Shown here: positions 18,202 to 25,935 of the stretch, piece by piece
How positions within the stretch are numbered: position 1 is the first letter of the stretch
How the letters are laid out: each line of letters begins with the position of its first letter
Source: Paenibacillus camerounensis
Lineage (GTDB): Bacteria; Bacillota; Bacilli; Paenibacillales; Paenibacillaceae
DNA: 64,000 nt
Direction of reading: 5' to 3'
Assembly (NCBI RefSeq): GCF_000723885.1
Contig: NZ_CCDG010000059.1
Location: 1 to 64,000, forward strand
Position numbers and translations under genes: made by a program
The notes under the pieces: model-generated
The model's database searches: none
What the model saw: only the letters and a program-made list of their open reading frames with translations
Told to the model about the DNA's origin: nothing

Positions 18202-19299
18202 ATGAAAAGGATATTAAAGCGCAGCCTGAAATGGATTATTATCGCGGTGATCATTATAGGCGCAGGGTACATGCTCTACGGAAAAATATTTAAAGATAAA
18301 GAGGCGGAGATTGTGATGGAGCCGCCGCAGGTAATCAGTTTTCCTGTGACCGAAGAGACCATGACAAGCACCGTTCAGGTTAAAGGGAAATCACAATATC
18401 AGGAAGAGACACTCGTATATGCACCTTTTGCTTCCAAGGTAACCGGCTGGAAGGTAGAGAACGGCGGGCAGGTGAAGAAGGGGGATGTGCTCTTTACGCT
18501 TGACCAGTCCACGCTTAAGAACGAGATTGCCCAGACGGAGGCTGCAATCCGCAAGGCTGAGCTGGAAGCAGAGCTTAATGACTTTGTCAGCCAGCAGGAG
18601 GATGAAAATACAGCTCCAATCGGCACTGAGGCAGAGCGGCTGAAGGCACTGGCAGCCGAAGAGGCAGCAAGGCTGAATGAAGAGCTGAACCAGGTGAATG
18701 CGGAAATCCAGCAGAAGGATCTGGCGGATAAAAAAACCAAGCTGAACACTGCTATTTATCATGCACCGGCAACAGGAATATTCCTGTATGACAGCAGTAC
18801 GGAACGGCCCCAGACGGTGTCTGACAACCAGTATATCGGCAAAATTGTCGACCTGAACAAGCTGGAATTCATCGCCTCTGTCGGAGAGCAGGAAATATTC
18901 AAAATCAAGCAGGGAATGAAGGTTAACGTCAAAATGACCGCGATGAAGGATTTAGTTCTGAGTGGTGAAGTGACTGAGGTTTCAAAATTTGCGACCAACA
19001 CTACGGGGCAAAATTCAGCCAGTCAAATTCCGCAATTCGAGGTTGTAATTTCACTGCAGCCGGACGAGCGACTGATTGGCGGCCTTAGCCTAAGCGGGGA
19101 TATTGAAACCCTGCGCAGGGAGAATGCTGTGGTCGTCTCCAGTATGGCTGTTATCCATGAAGGGGAACAGGCCTTTGTTATGCTGGATAAAGGGGACGGA
19201 CAGTATGAACGGCAGGAGATTACAATTGGGCTAGAGACCTCTGATAAGACAGAGGTTCTGACCGGCTTAAAGGCAGGAGATACGGTTGTTCTGCAATAG
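18202..19299 (+). CDS. HlyD-like membrane-fusion (adaptor) protein
   Basis: A 365-residue protein with an N-terminal membrane anchor (about 9-25), a biotinyl-lipoyl-like segment (VYAPFASKVTGWKVENGGQV), a helical hairpin rich in Glu, Ala and Lys near 100-165, and beta-barrel domains after it. This is the layout of YknX/MacA adaptors. The start at 18202 is chosen for the GAAAGGAAGCAGGGG site; an earlier in-frame codon at 18172 lacks one. It is the last gene of the exporter operon and is followed by a terminator. Confidence 0.88.
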   Translation: MKRILKRSLKWIIIAVIIIGAGYMLYGKIFKDKEAEIVMEPPQVISFPVTEETMTSTVQVKGKSQYQEETLVYAPFASKVTGWKVENGGQVKKGDVLFTLDQSTLKNEIAQTEAAIRKAELEAELNDFVSQQEDENTAPIGTEAERLKALAAEEAARLNEELNQVNAEIQQKDLADKKTKLNTAIYHAPATGIFLYDSSTERPQTVSDNQYIGKIVDLNKLEFIASVGEQEIFKIKQGMKVNVKMTAMKDLVLSGEVTEVSKFATNTTGQNSASQIPQFEVVISLQPDERLIGGLSLSGDIETLRRENAVVVSSMAVIHEGEQAFVMLDKGDGQYERQEITIGLETSDKTEVLTGLKAGDTVVLQ

Positions 19300-19315
19300 C
19301 AGGTGATAAGATTAA

Positions 19316-19353
19316 GGGAGCACCGGCAGATGATGCCGGTGCTCCCTTTTTCG
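19316..19353 (+). terminator. Intrinsic terminator of the exporter operon
   Basis: A thirteen-base-pair perfect stem, GGGAGCACCGGCA (19316-19328) with TGCCGGTGCTCCC (19334-19346), followed by TTTTTC. It lies between convergent genes and may also stop read-through from the GH3 gene. Confidence 0.9.
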
Positions 19354-19364
19354 ATAGACAATCC

Positions 19365-20702
19365 TTATTCGGCTAAGGCTCTGCGCCATTTCTTAATGTC
19401 TTGGTTCAGTAACGTCAGGTCAGGTATTGCGGCGGGCTTGTCCGTGAGCTGATACTTTTCTTTCAGCTTCAGAATCCGCAGAACGCTCTGATCGATACGC
19501 GCTTCGGAGATAACTCCGTTATGAACACTATCCAGAAGAGCTGCCCGTACCTTCTGCTCGTTGGAATACCCGTGGGCAATCAGCAGAATGTCGCTGCCTG
19601 CCAGCACAGTATCTACTGCTGCGGCAGGCAATGTATAGTGATCAGTGATGGCGCCCATAGTCATATCGTCGGTAATAACAACCCCGCTGAAACCCATCTG
19701 TTCCCGGAGCAGGCCGCTAATAATGTCTGCAGAGAGGGATGCGGGCTTATCCGGATCAAGCTGCGGATACAGGATATGGGCGATCATCACGGCGTCCGCA
19801 CCATCCTTGACCGCTGACTGGAATGGCAGCCACTCCAGCCGTGCAAGCTGGGCAGCGCTCTTATTCACGACAGGCAGCTCAAGATGAGAGTCAACAGAAG
19901 TGTCACCGTGACCCGGGAAATGCTTGATAACCGGAATAACGCCTTCCCCGGCGATTCCCTGCATTTCGGCTATACCCAGCCGGGTTACAAGCTCAGCAGT
20001 ATTCCCGAAGGAGCGGTCCCCGATAACCGGATTATCAGGGTTACTGTTAATGTCCAGCACAGGGGCAAAGTTCATATTGAAGCCGGCGGACTGGACTTGT
20101 CTGGCCAGCAGGCTGCCCATCATCCTGGCACTTTCCGGACTATCAGCTGTCCCCACCTTGCTGTTTCCGGGCATTACAGCATACGCCTCAGGCATCCGGC
20201 TGACTTTGCCGCCTTCCTGGTCAACGCTCATGAACAGCGGTATATCATTGCTGCTGTTGCTTTTTTTGAGATCATTGATAAGACTGACCATGCCTGTGAG
20301 GCTGCTTATATTATCCTTGTACAGAATAATTCCGCCGATCTGATCTTCAGCAATCATCCGTCTGGCTTCACTACCCTGAACCCTGCCGTCGATACCAGCC
20401 AGCAGCATCTGTCCGATCTTCTGCCCGAGCGTCATTCCGGCGATTTGCCGGGCAATGGCATCATCGCTGCTGCCTGGTACGGGAGAGGGTGAGGCTGGCG
20501 GTAATGCAGAGATTTCAGGTGTAGTCTGCGGCTGAGGAGTATTTGCCGGCATGGCTCCTGCACCTGACGGCGCTGAAGTACCGGTGGCATCCGGTACCTG
20601 CGTAGATATCCCGACAGCGGTAGTATTGCTGCCGCAGCCAGAGATAAGCAGAGCAGAGAGGAAGACGGTTAAAGGTATATTTTTACGGCAGAGATGAATC
20701 AT
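19365..20702 (-). CDS. Glycoside hydrolase family 3 lipoprotein (NagZ-like beta-N-acetylhexosaminidase)
   Basis: A 445-residue lipoprotein. The lipobox LISGC puts the lipid-bearing Cys at residue 23. A Pro/Thr/Ser-rich linker follows, then the GH3 barrel. The NagZ signature KHFPGHGDTS, with the catalytic His, lies near residue 258, and the nucleophile Asp is in VVITDDMTMGA near 343. The KHF(G/P)GHGD loop marks beta-N-acetylglucosaminidases that act on peptidoglycan or chitin fragments. The ATG at 20702 is preferred over one further upstream because AAAGGATAACTGAA precedes it and the signal peptide then begins properly. Confidence 0.9.
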   Translation of the reverse strand: MIHLCRKNIPLTVFLSALLISGCGSNTTAVGISTQVPDATGTSAPSGAGAMPANTPQPQTTPEISALPPASPSPVPGSSDDAIARQIAGMTLGQKIGQMLLAGIDGRVQGSEARRMIAEDQIGGIILYKDNISSLTGMVSLINDLKKSNSSNDIPLFMSVDQEGGKVSRMPEAYAVMPGNSKVGTADSPESARMMGSLLARQVQSAGFNMNFAPVLDINSNPDNPVIGDRSFGNTAELVTRLGIAEMQGIAGEGVIPVIKHFPGHGDTSVDSHLELPVVNKSAAQLARLEWLPFQSAVKDGADAVMIAHILYPQLDPDKPASLSADIISGLLREQMGFSGVVITDDMTMGAITDHYTLPAAAVDTVLAGSDILLIAHGYSNEQKVRAALLDSVHNGVISEARIDQSVLRILKLKEKYQLTDKPAAIPDLTLLNQDIKKWRRALAE

Positions 20703-20819
20703 TTCAGTTATCCTTTCTCTCATTTGCAGATTAACCTGCCATGATGATAAGATGTATAAGATGAAGTGGTACATAGGTTTATAAGGTAACTAATTATACA
20801 AGGATGAGGTGGCGTGTTA

Positions 20820-21323
20820 ATGAAGGAAGATTTAATGAAGACACTCAATGAACAGATGAACTTTGAGTTTTATTCTGCTCATGTCTATCTGGCTATGGCT
20901 GCTTATTGTTCCGGTGAAAGCCTGGACGGCTTCGCTAACTTTTTCCTGGTACAGGCCGAGGAAGAGCGGTTCCATGCGATGAAGATTTACAGATTCCTCA
21001 ATGACCGAGACTACCGCGCCACTCTGGCTGCCCTGCCGGAGCCGAACAACACTTACACTTCCATGCTGGATGCATTCGAGCATGCCTATGCCCACGAGCA
21101 GCAGAACACCAAGAAATTCTATCACCTTGCTGATCTGGCGCTGGATGCGCGTGAGCACGCCACGATCTATTTCCTTAAATGGTTTATTGATGAGCAGGTG
21201 GAGGAAGAGGCCCTGTTCAGCAATATTATCGCCAAGCTCAGACGGATTGAGACGGACAGCAATGCTTTCTATATGCTGGATAGTGAATTTGCAGCCCGTT
21301 CCTTTACACCGCCGGCTGAATAA
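20820..21323 (+). CDS. Ferritin (non-heme, FtnA-like)
   Basis: A 167-residue four-helix bundle protein that would oxidise and store iron in a 24-mer shell. Ferroxidase residues are visible in the pattern ALNEQMNFEFYSAHVY-like opening (here TLNEQMNFEFYSAHVY) and EEERFHAMKIY. A GTG six bases earlier is in frame, but AGGATGAGGTGG is better spaced for the ATG at 20820. The gene stands alone between the GH3 gene and a convergent gene, with its own terminator. Confidence 0.93.
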   Translation: MKEDLMKTLNEQMNFEFYSAHVYLAMAAYCSGESLDGFANFFLVQAEEERFHAMKIYRFLNDRDYRATLAALPEPNNTYTSMLDAFEHAYAHEQQNTKKFYHLADLALDAREHATIYFLKWFIDEQVEEEALFSNIIAKLRRIETDSNAFYMLDSEFAARSFTPPAE

Positions 21324-21336
21324 CCGCGCTCAGACA

Positions 21337-21380
21337 GACACGGAGATTATCCCTTCAGGGATAATACCCGTGTCTTTTTT
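21337..21380 (+). terminator. Intrinsic terminator after ferritin
   Basis: GACACGGAGATTATCCC (21337-21353) pairs, with one small internal mismatch, to GGGATAATACCCGTGTC (21358-21374) around a TTCA loop, then six T. Confidence 0.88.
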
Positions 21381-21394
21381 ATAAGCATAGTGGA

Positions 21395-22747
21395 TTATTT
21401 AATTGACGCCGGAAGCTTGACACCCATCAGCTTGCCTCCGCTCCGCACGATCAGCGTGCTGCCTGTTTTGAGGGTAGGCGCAAAATCGCGGGAACCGGTA
21501 TTAACGGTGAACAGCGGTTTGTAGCTGATAAAATCATAGGCATGGAACAGTCCGTCGGATTGCCCTGTGTATATGGTGGAGCCGAAGATATCAAGCTGGA
21601 CCGCCGGATTTTCTCCAGCCGGGAGCCGCATTACCTGTCCGTTGGCTAATTTGAGTGCAGCAAGGGACTGGTCCCCGTAATTGATAAACAACATCCGCTG
21701 CTGGTGGACTTTGTAGAGTGGAGCTTCACTTTCAAGGATAGCCTGCTCCCATACCTGCTGCGGTGTGCCGTCTGCCGAATACTTCCAGAAGTCATACCTG
21801 GCCAGTGTGTCTCCTTGGAAGATGTAGAGGCTGTCACCATCGAGAAAAGCGGAGCCGTATGCACCTCCTGAACGGAACCCGATGTCCGGGTTGGCTGTTT
21901 CTGTCCAGCGGTATTGCCGCTCGCCTTTGATTTCGCCGGTTTTTACATTGATCACGGATACGGGGATTTTGCGGTTCACCGGATCTTCATCCAGCACTGC
22001 CAGATTCTTCACGGAGTATAGAAGGCCGTCCTTTATAGCCAGCGGCAGCTCGTGGCGGTACTGCTCCCACAGCTTTTTGCCGGACTCTGCGTCGTAGGCA
22101 ACGAGCGTGGAAAGGGCCAGGACACTTTCACCTATATAGGTGCGTAAGACTACTCCGTCTGCTTGGGCAAGCTGGTCGAGGCCGTAATAGCCGCTGTTTA
22201 AGTTGATCTTCCATTTGAGCTTGCCGCTTGCTGCATCAACTGCCGCAAGGTAGATTCCCTGGGTGACATAAACGGTATTGCCGATTTTTTGAATACTGGA
22301 GGCATTAGGCAATGCAAGATCTGTTGACCACAGCTTTGTACCGTTCTCCTTGACGGCATAGAGTGAGCCTTTTTGTGTAAGCCCGTAAATATTTCCGCTA
22401 TTATAGATGAAAAGCGGGGCAAGGGCACTGCCGAACTCCCATATTTTTTTGCCGGTAGCCGCCTTTAGTGCGATTAATTTGTAGTTATTCTGAAGGGCAA
22501 ATACGGTGCCGTTTTCGGCGAGAGCTGTCACGGTCTGTGTGCTTTGCGGATTGTTTACAGCAGCAGTAGTGAAGCTCCATAGCGGTTTGAGGACTGGTGC
22601 AGAGACCTTGGTGTAATAGGGATTGCCAGAAGTGATGATTGCGGATTCTGCAGATGCATTCGGAGCAAGCCAGCCCGCAGCAAGCGGCAGTATTATAGCA
22701 CCTATGGCTAATATCGCAGCTGCTTTGTACTTTTGTGTATATTTCAT
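21395..22747 (-). CDS. Secreted PQQ-type beta-propeller repeat protein
   Basis: A 450-residue protein with an N-terminal signal peptide (hydrophobic core, cleavage near ASAES at about 35). Repeated blades of the PQQ/BamB type follow, for example LIALKAATGKKIWEF, LAAVDAASGKLKWKI and LVAYDAESGKKLWEQ. No membrane anchor follows. In Gram-positive bacteria such propellers are exported proteins of unclear role; the Gly-Lys-x-Trp blades alone do not prove that PQQ is bound. Confidence 0.85.
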   Translation of the reverse strand: MKYTQKYKAAAILAIGAIILPLAAGWLAPNASAESAIITSGNPYYTKVSAPVLKPLWSFTTAAVNNPQSTQTVTALAENGTVFALQNNYKLIALKAATGKKIWEFGSALAPLFIYNSGNIYGLTQKGSLYAVKENGTKLWSTDLALPNASSIQKIGNTVYVTQGIYLAAVDAASGKLKWKINLNSGYYGLDQLAQADGVVLRTYIGESVLALSTLVAYDAESGKKLWEQYRHELPLAIKDGLLYSVKNLAVLDEDPVNRKIPVSVINVKTGEIKGERQYRWTETANPDIGFRSGGAYGSAFLDGDSLYIFQGDTLARYDFWKYSADGTPQQVWEQAILESEAPLYKVHQQRMLFINYGDQSLAALKLANGQVMRLPAGENPAVQLDIFGSTIYTGQSDGLFHAYDFISYKPLFTVNTGSRDFAPTLKTGSTLIVRSGGKLMGVKLPASIK

Positions 22748-22889
22748 TATAACAACTCTCCCTTTGAGCGGAATGTATACACTGGAAAATTCTCTCTCTG
22801 TATAGACTCCTTTTATTGAAAAAAGTTACATTTACGGTCAAAGTTATGATTGTGCTGACAGCTTATGGTATGAAAGTTGAACGGATGCA

Positions 22890-23010
22890 AACTATATTGC
22901 GTGCGGCAACACACTTCCGGCTGCCCAACTCTATTTAGGAGGGTTAACTATTACGCCGCCCGGCAACACTGTTTCTCTAGACCCACCCGGATGCCAGCGT
23001 GTAGTATGGA
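22890..23010 (+). promoter_or_regulatory. Structured 5' leader of the CDF transporter gene, class not identified
   Basis: The leader holds two related modules in which GGCAACAC is followed by CCGG(C/A)TGCC: near 22904-22925 and near 22962-22994. Between them AACTC and GGGTT can pair, and GCCGCCCGGC follows. The paired GGCA/TGCC arms and the position before a metal-ion transporter suggest a metal-sensing RNA. The fit to the NiCo (czcD) and yybP-ykoY patterns known to me is incomplete, so no class is claimed. Confidence 0.35.
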
Positions 23011-23042
23011 ACAATACTAACTGTTTTGGAGGTTCTTTTGTT

Positions 23043-23906
23043 TTGGATAACTACAGCGACATCAAACAAAGCGAAAAAGGAGCCTGGCTAAGCCTGCTGG
23101 CATACATAGTGTTATCTGCGGTCAAGCTGCTGATCGGGACCTACTCGGGCTCCCAGGCGCTGCTTGCGGACGGACTTAACAACAGCACCGATATTATTGC
23201 ATCTATCGCCATTCTGATCGGTCTTAGAATATCGAGAAGGCCTCCGGATTCCAATCACAGCTACGGGCATTTCAGGGCAGAGACGGTTGCCGCACTGATT
23301 GCCTCATTCATTATGGTTGCTGTAGGTTTTCAAGTTCTGTACCAGGGAGTGAACAAGTTCATTCAGCCGGTGCTGGAGACGCCTGACCTGATTGCTGCAT
23401 GGACGGCTGCAGGCAGCGCAGCGGTTATGGTGATCGTATACAGGTACAACATTAGACTGGCCCGCAGGCTGAACAGTAACGCAATGCAGGCGGTGGCGCA
23501 GGATAACCGTTCAGATGCGCTGGTCAGCATGGGTGCCTTTACCGGTATTCTCGGCTCGCAATTCGGCCTGCCATGGCTTGACCCTGTAACGGCGGTTATT
23601 GTCGGCCTGCTGATCTGCAAAACGGCCGGGGACATTTTCAGCAAGGCTACGCATGACCTGACCGACGGCTTTGACGCCGGACAGCTGGAGCTGATGAAGC
23701 AGACGGTCGCAGGAATTGCCGGTGTGGAATCCATCAAAGATATTAAGGCGAGAGTCCATGGCAACAATGTGCTGGTCGATACAACGGTGTTAGTCAAGCC
23801 CAGCCTGAATGTGGTGCAAAGCCATGATATAACTGAAGAGATCGAGGATCAGTTAAAGGGACAGTATAAGGTTTCTAATGTGCACGTGCATATTGAGCCG
23901 GTGTGA
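23043..23906 (+). CDS. Cation diffusion facilitator (CDF) metal exporter
   Basis: A 287-residue protein with six membrane segments and a C-terminal cytosolic metal-sensing domain ending NVHVHIEPV. The transport-site region ADGLNNSTD (segment 2) and the later DALVSMGAF and DPVTAVIVG stretches are typical of the FieF/MntE branch, which exports divalent metals by proton exchange. The start is TTG at 23043, set by TTTTGGAGG ten bases before. Which metal is carried cannot be decided by eye. It is preceded by a structured leader and followed by a terminator. Confidence 0.88.
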   Translation: MDNYSDIKQSEKGAWLSLLAYIVLSAVKLLIGTYSGSQALLADGLNNSTDIIASIAILIGLRISRRPPDSNHSYGHFRAETVAALIASFIMVAVGFQVLYQGVNKFIQPVLETPDLIAAWTAAGSAAVMVIVYRYNIRLARRLNSNAMQAVAQDNRSDALVSMGAFTGILGSQFGLPWLDPVTAVIVGLLICKTAGDIFSKATHDLTDGFDAGQLELMKQTVAGIAGVESIKDIKARVHGNNVLVDTTVLVKPSLNVVQSHDITEEIEDQLKGQYKVSNVHVHIEPV

Positions 23907-23935
23907 AATGTTAATGGTATAGCGGTATAAGCGGA

Positions 23936-23960
23936 AAGCCTGAGCGATCAGGCTTTTTTC
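23936..23960 (+). terminator. Intrinsic terminator after the CDF gene
   Basis: AAGCCTGA (23936-23943), loop GCGA, TCAGGCTT (23948-23955), then a T run. Confidence 0.8.
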
Positions 23961-24076
23961 GTTGTATAGGAAATTATACAATGCAAAAAAATGTGGATAA
24001 CTCCGATGAAAAATAAAGGAGGGGTGGACGTGAAGAATCAGGAGACATGGAAGAAACGACCTGATACCCCCCCAAC

Positions 24077-24205
24077 ATTCGTTTTTTCGCATAAATTGGC
24101 CCGTTTACCCTCATGGTGGCAGAATGTATTCGTTTTTTCGCATACATTTGGCCAGTTTACCCTCATGGTGGCCTAATGTATTCGTTTTTTCGTATACATT
24201 AGGCC
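24077..24205. repeat. 51/52-bp tandem repeat with internal palindromes, about 2.5 copies
   Basis: The phrase ATTCGTTTTTTCG begins at 24077, 24128 and 24180, giving periods of 51 and 52 bases. The intervening GGCC(C/A)GTTTACCCTCATGGTGGC is also repeated. AATGTAT and ATACATT (24123-24129, 24142-24148) form a hairpin around TTCG/CGAA. In the last copy this grows to a perfect 12-base-pair palindrome, GGCCTAATGTAT with ATACATTAGGCC (24170-24181, 24194-24205). It fills most of the noncoding stretch between the CDF gene and the Nudix gene. Confidence 0.85.
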
Positions 24206-24428
24206 AGGGTATGTGCCTATATTCGCTATTTCAATACAGCTGCCAGCTGCCAAGAACAATGAACGCCTTTAGTGAGTAAGACCAAATTAAAGTTAAGCAG
24301 CTGCCAGAAGTCAGCAAATTAGATTCTTAAGTACTCTATATATTGATCCACCCTTCGGGTAGATTTGTTCTGTTGTTCCACCCATACTTAACCAATATAT
24401 ACTTGACTTCAGTATGGCTTATATGTAT

Positions 24429-24471
24429 ATAATAACAATATGATAATAACAATGTAATAATAAGTTGAGAT
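24429..24471 (+). promoter_or_regulatory. Triple 14-bp direct repeat upstream of the ADP-ribose operon, candidate operator
   Basis: ATAATAAC(AAT) begins at 24429 and 24443, and ATAATAAG at 24457, so copies are exactly 14 bases apart. The array overlaps a TATAAT at 24428-24433 and ends 30 bases before the Nudix regulator start. NrtR-type regulators often control their own operon, so this is a plausible binding site. It could also be simple AT-rich promoter sequence. The remaining sequence from 24206 to 24428 shows nothing I can assign. Confidence 0.35.
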
Positions 24472-24500
24472 GCCATTTACAAGCAGAAAAGGAGCGTTGT

Positions 24501-25400
24501 ATGAATAAGCAACCGATAACCGATGCCCAGGGACTGACAGAAGAGCAGTTTCTGCAAAGCTATGATGCCGGGGTGTATGAGCGCCCGTCCGTGACGGTTG
24601 ATATGCTGATTTTTACCGTAATGGAGCAGGAGCAGAATAACTACCGCAAGCTGTCTGAGAAGTCACTTCAGCTTCTGCTGATTAAGAGAGGCCAGCATCC
24701 GTACCTTGGACAATGGGCATTGCCGGGAGGTTTTGTATCTGTAGAGGAGAGCATTGAGGATGCTGCGAGAAGAGAGCTTTATACAGAGACGAATATTGAT
24801 AATATTTACATGGAGCAGCTCTATACCTGGGGGGATGTTGGACGTGATCCGCGTATGCGTGTCATCAGCTGCTCCTATATGGCGCTGGTTGACCGGACGA
24901 CGCTGAATGTACAGGCAGGCGATGATGCGGATGATGCCGCGTGGTTTGAGGTTACGCATCAATTGCTCGATACGGTCCGCACGGAGCTTGATCAGGGATT
25001 CGAGCTGGAGACAATGATCCGAATTACGCTGCAAAATGAGCAGACAACACTTACCGGTGTGGTTAAGCATACTGTGACTGTCCAAGGGCATGTCCGCAAA
25101 TCGCATAGCCGGATCGTCGAGAGCGACGGCTTGGCCTTTGATCACCTGCTGATGGTTCAGTACGCGATTGAACGCCTGCGGGGCAAGGTTGAGTATACAG
25201 ACATTATTTTTAATCTGATGCCTCCGCTGTTCACCCTGTCTGAGCTACAGCGGGTCTATGAGATTATACTCGGCAAAGAGCTGCTGGCCGCAGCCTTCCG
25301 CAGGAAGATCGCCGACAGTGTAACAGAGACGGATGAATACACAAAAGACGCCGGACACCGGCCTTCAAGATTGTACCGGTATAACATGAACAAAGAATAA
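24501..25400 (+). CDS. NrtR-like Nudix-domain transcriptional regulator
   Basis: A 299-residue protein. An N-terminal Nudix domain has its box at about 77-99, beginning GGFVSVEE with ARREL before the C-terminal part. The canonical REUxEExGU is RELYTETNI here, so one metal-binding Glu is Thr and the Gly is Asn. Degenerate boxes are common in NrtR repressors, which sense ADP-ribose instead of hydrolysing it. The C-terminal part (about 205-299) has the NrtR-type winged-helix look (FTLSELQRVYEIILGKEL, then FRRKI). AAGGAGCG before the ATG at 24501 sets the start. It leads an operon with NADAR and PARG genes. An active Nudix hydrolase is the alternative. Confidence 0.8.
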   Translation: MNKQPITDAQGLTEEQFLQSYDAGVYERPSVTVDMLIFTVMEQEQNNYRKLSEKSLQLLLIKRGQHPYLGQWALPGGFVSVEESIEDAARRELYTETNIDNIYMEQLYTWGDVGRDPRMRVISCSYMALVDRTTLNVQAGDDADDAAWFEVTHQLLDTVRTELDQGFELETMIRITLQNEQTTLTGVVKHTVTVQGHVRKSHSRIVESDGLAFDHLLMVQYAIERLRGKVEYTDIIFNLMPPLFTLSELQRVYEIILGKELLAAAFRRKIADSVTETDEYTKDAGHRPSRLYRYNMNKE

Positions 25401-25428
25401 ACAGGACGGGATAGAGGTGTTATATAAG

Positions 25429-25905
25429 ATGGAAAAGTTCACCTATTTCTATAAAAGTCAATCTCCCTTTTCACAATGGTATCCGTGCTCGTTCACAGTA
25501 GGTGATAATCATTTTAACAGTGCGGAGCAATATATGATGTACGGGAAGGCTGTTTTATTCGGGGACGAGGAACGGAGCCGGAAGATTCTGCTGGCCCGCA
25601 TCCCCAGAGAACAAAAGGAATTAGGCAGACAGGTTAAGGGCTTCGAACAAAGCTTATGGGTACAGCATTGTAAAGCTATCGTCTACGAAGGGAACAAAGA
25701 GAAATTTATTCAGAACGAAGAGCTGCTTCAGCAGCTGCTTGATACTCAAGGCACGACACTCGTGGAAGCGAGTCCGACAGACCGGATCTGGGGTGTAGGC
25801 TTGACGGAGGATAATCCGGCGATCCGCAGCAGAAGTACATGGCGCGGCTCGAACTGGCTGGGAGAGGTTCTGACCAGTCTGCGGGATGATCTGATCAAGG
25901 GGTAG
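25429..25905 (+). CDS. NADAR family protein (YbiA-like)
   Basis: A 158-residue protein with the family opening FYKSQSPFSQWYPC, then FNSAEQYMMYGKA near residue 35 and DRIWGVGL near 118. NADAR proteins belong to the YbiA/COG3236 fold. Members cleave N-glycosidic bonds, in riboflavin-pathway intermediates for YbiA-type proteins and in ADP-ribosylated guanine for DarT1-linked ones. A GTG at 25417 is in frame, but AGAGGTG nine bases before makes ATG 25429 preferable. It lies 28 bases after the Nudix regulator and 30 before the PARG gene. The exact substrate is open. Confidence 0.85.
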   Translation: MEKFTYFYKSQSPFSQWYPCSFTVGDNHFNSAEQYMMYGKAVLFGDEERSRKILLARIPREQKELGRQVKGFEQSLWVQHCKAIVYEGNKEKFIQNEELLQQLLDTQGTTLVEASPTDRIWGVGLTEDNPAIRSRSTWRGSNWLGEVLTSLRDDLIKG

Positions 25906-25935
25906 CTACAGTGATTCCAGTAATGGAGGGAAATA

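Noticed and set aside
22890..23010. NiCo (czcD) or yybP-ykoY riboswitch
   Set aside because: Some GGCAAC and CCGG(C/A)TGCC phrases are suggestive, but the full consensus does not fit by eye, so only an unassigned structured leader is reported.
23991..24176. Small plus-strand frame across the 24.1 kb repeats
   Set aside because: Most of it translates the tandem repeat. The residue pattern is repetitive and no family is recognisable, although an AAGGAGG occurs before an internal GTG.
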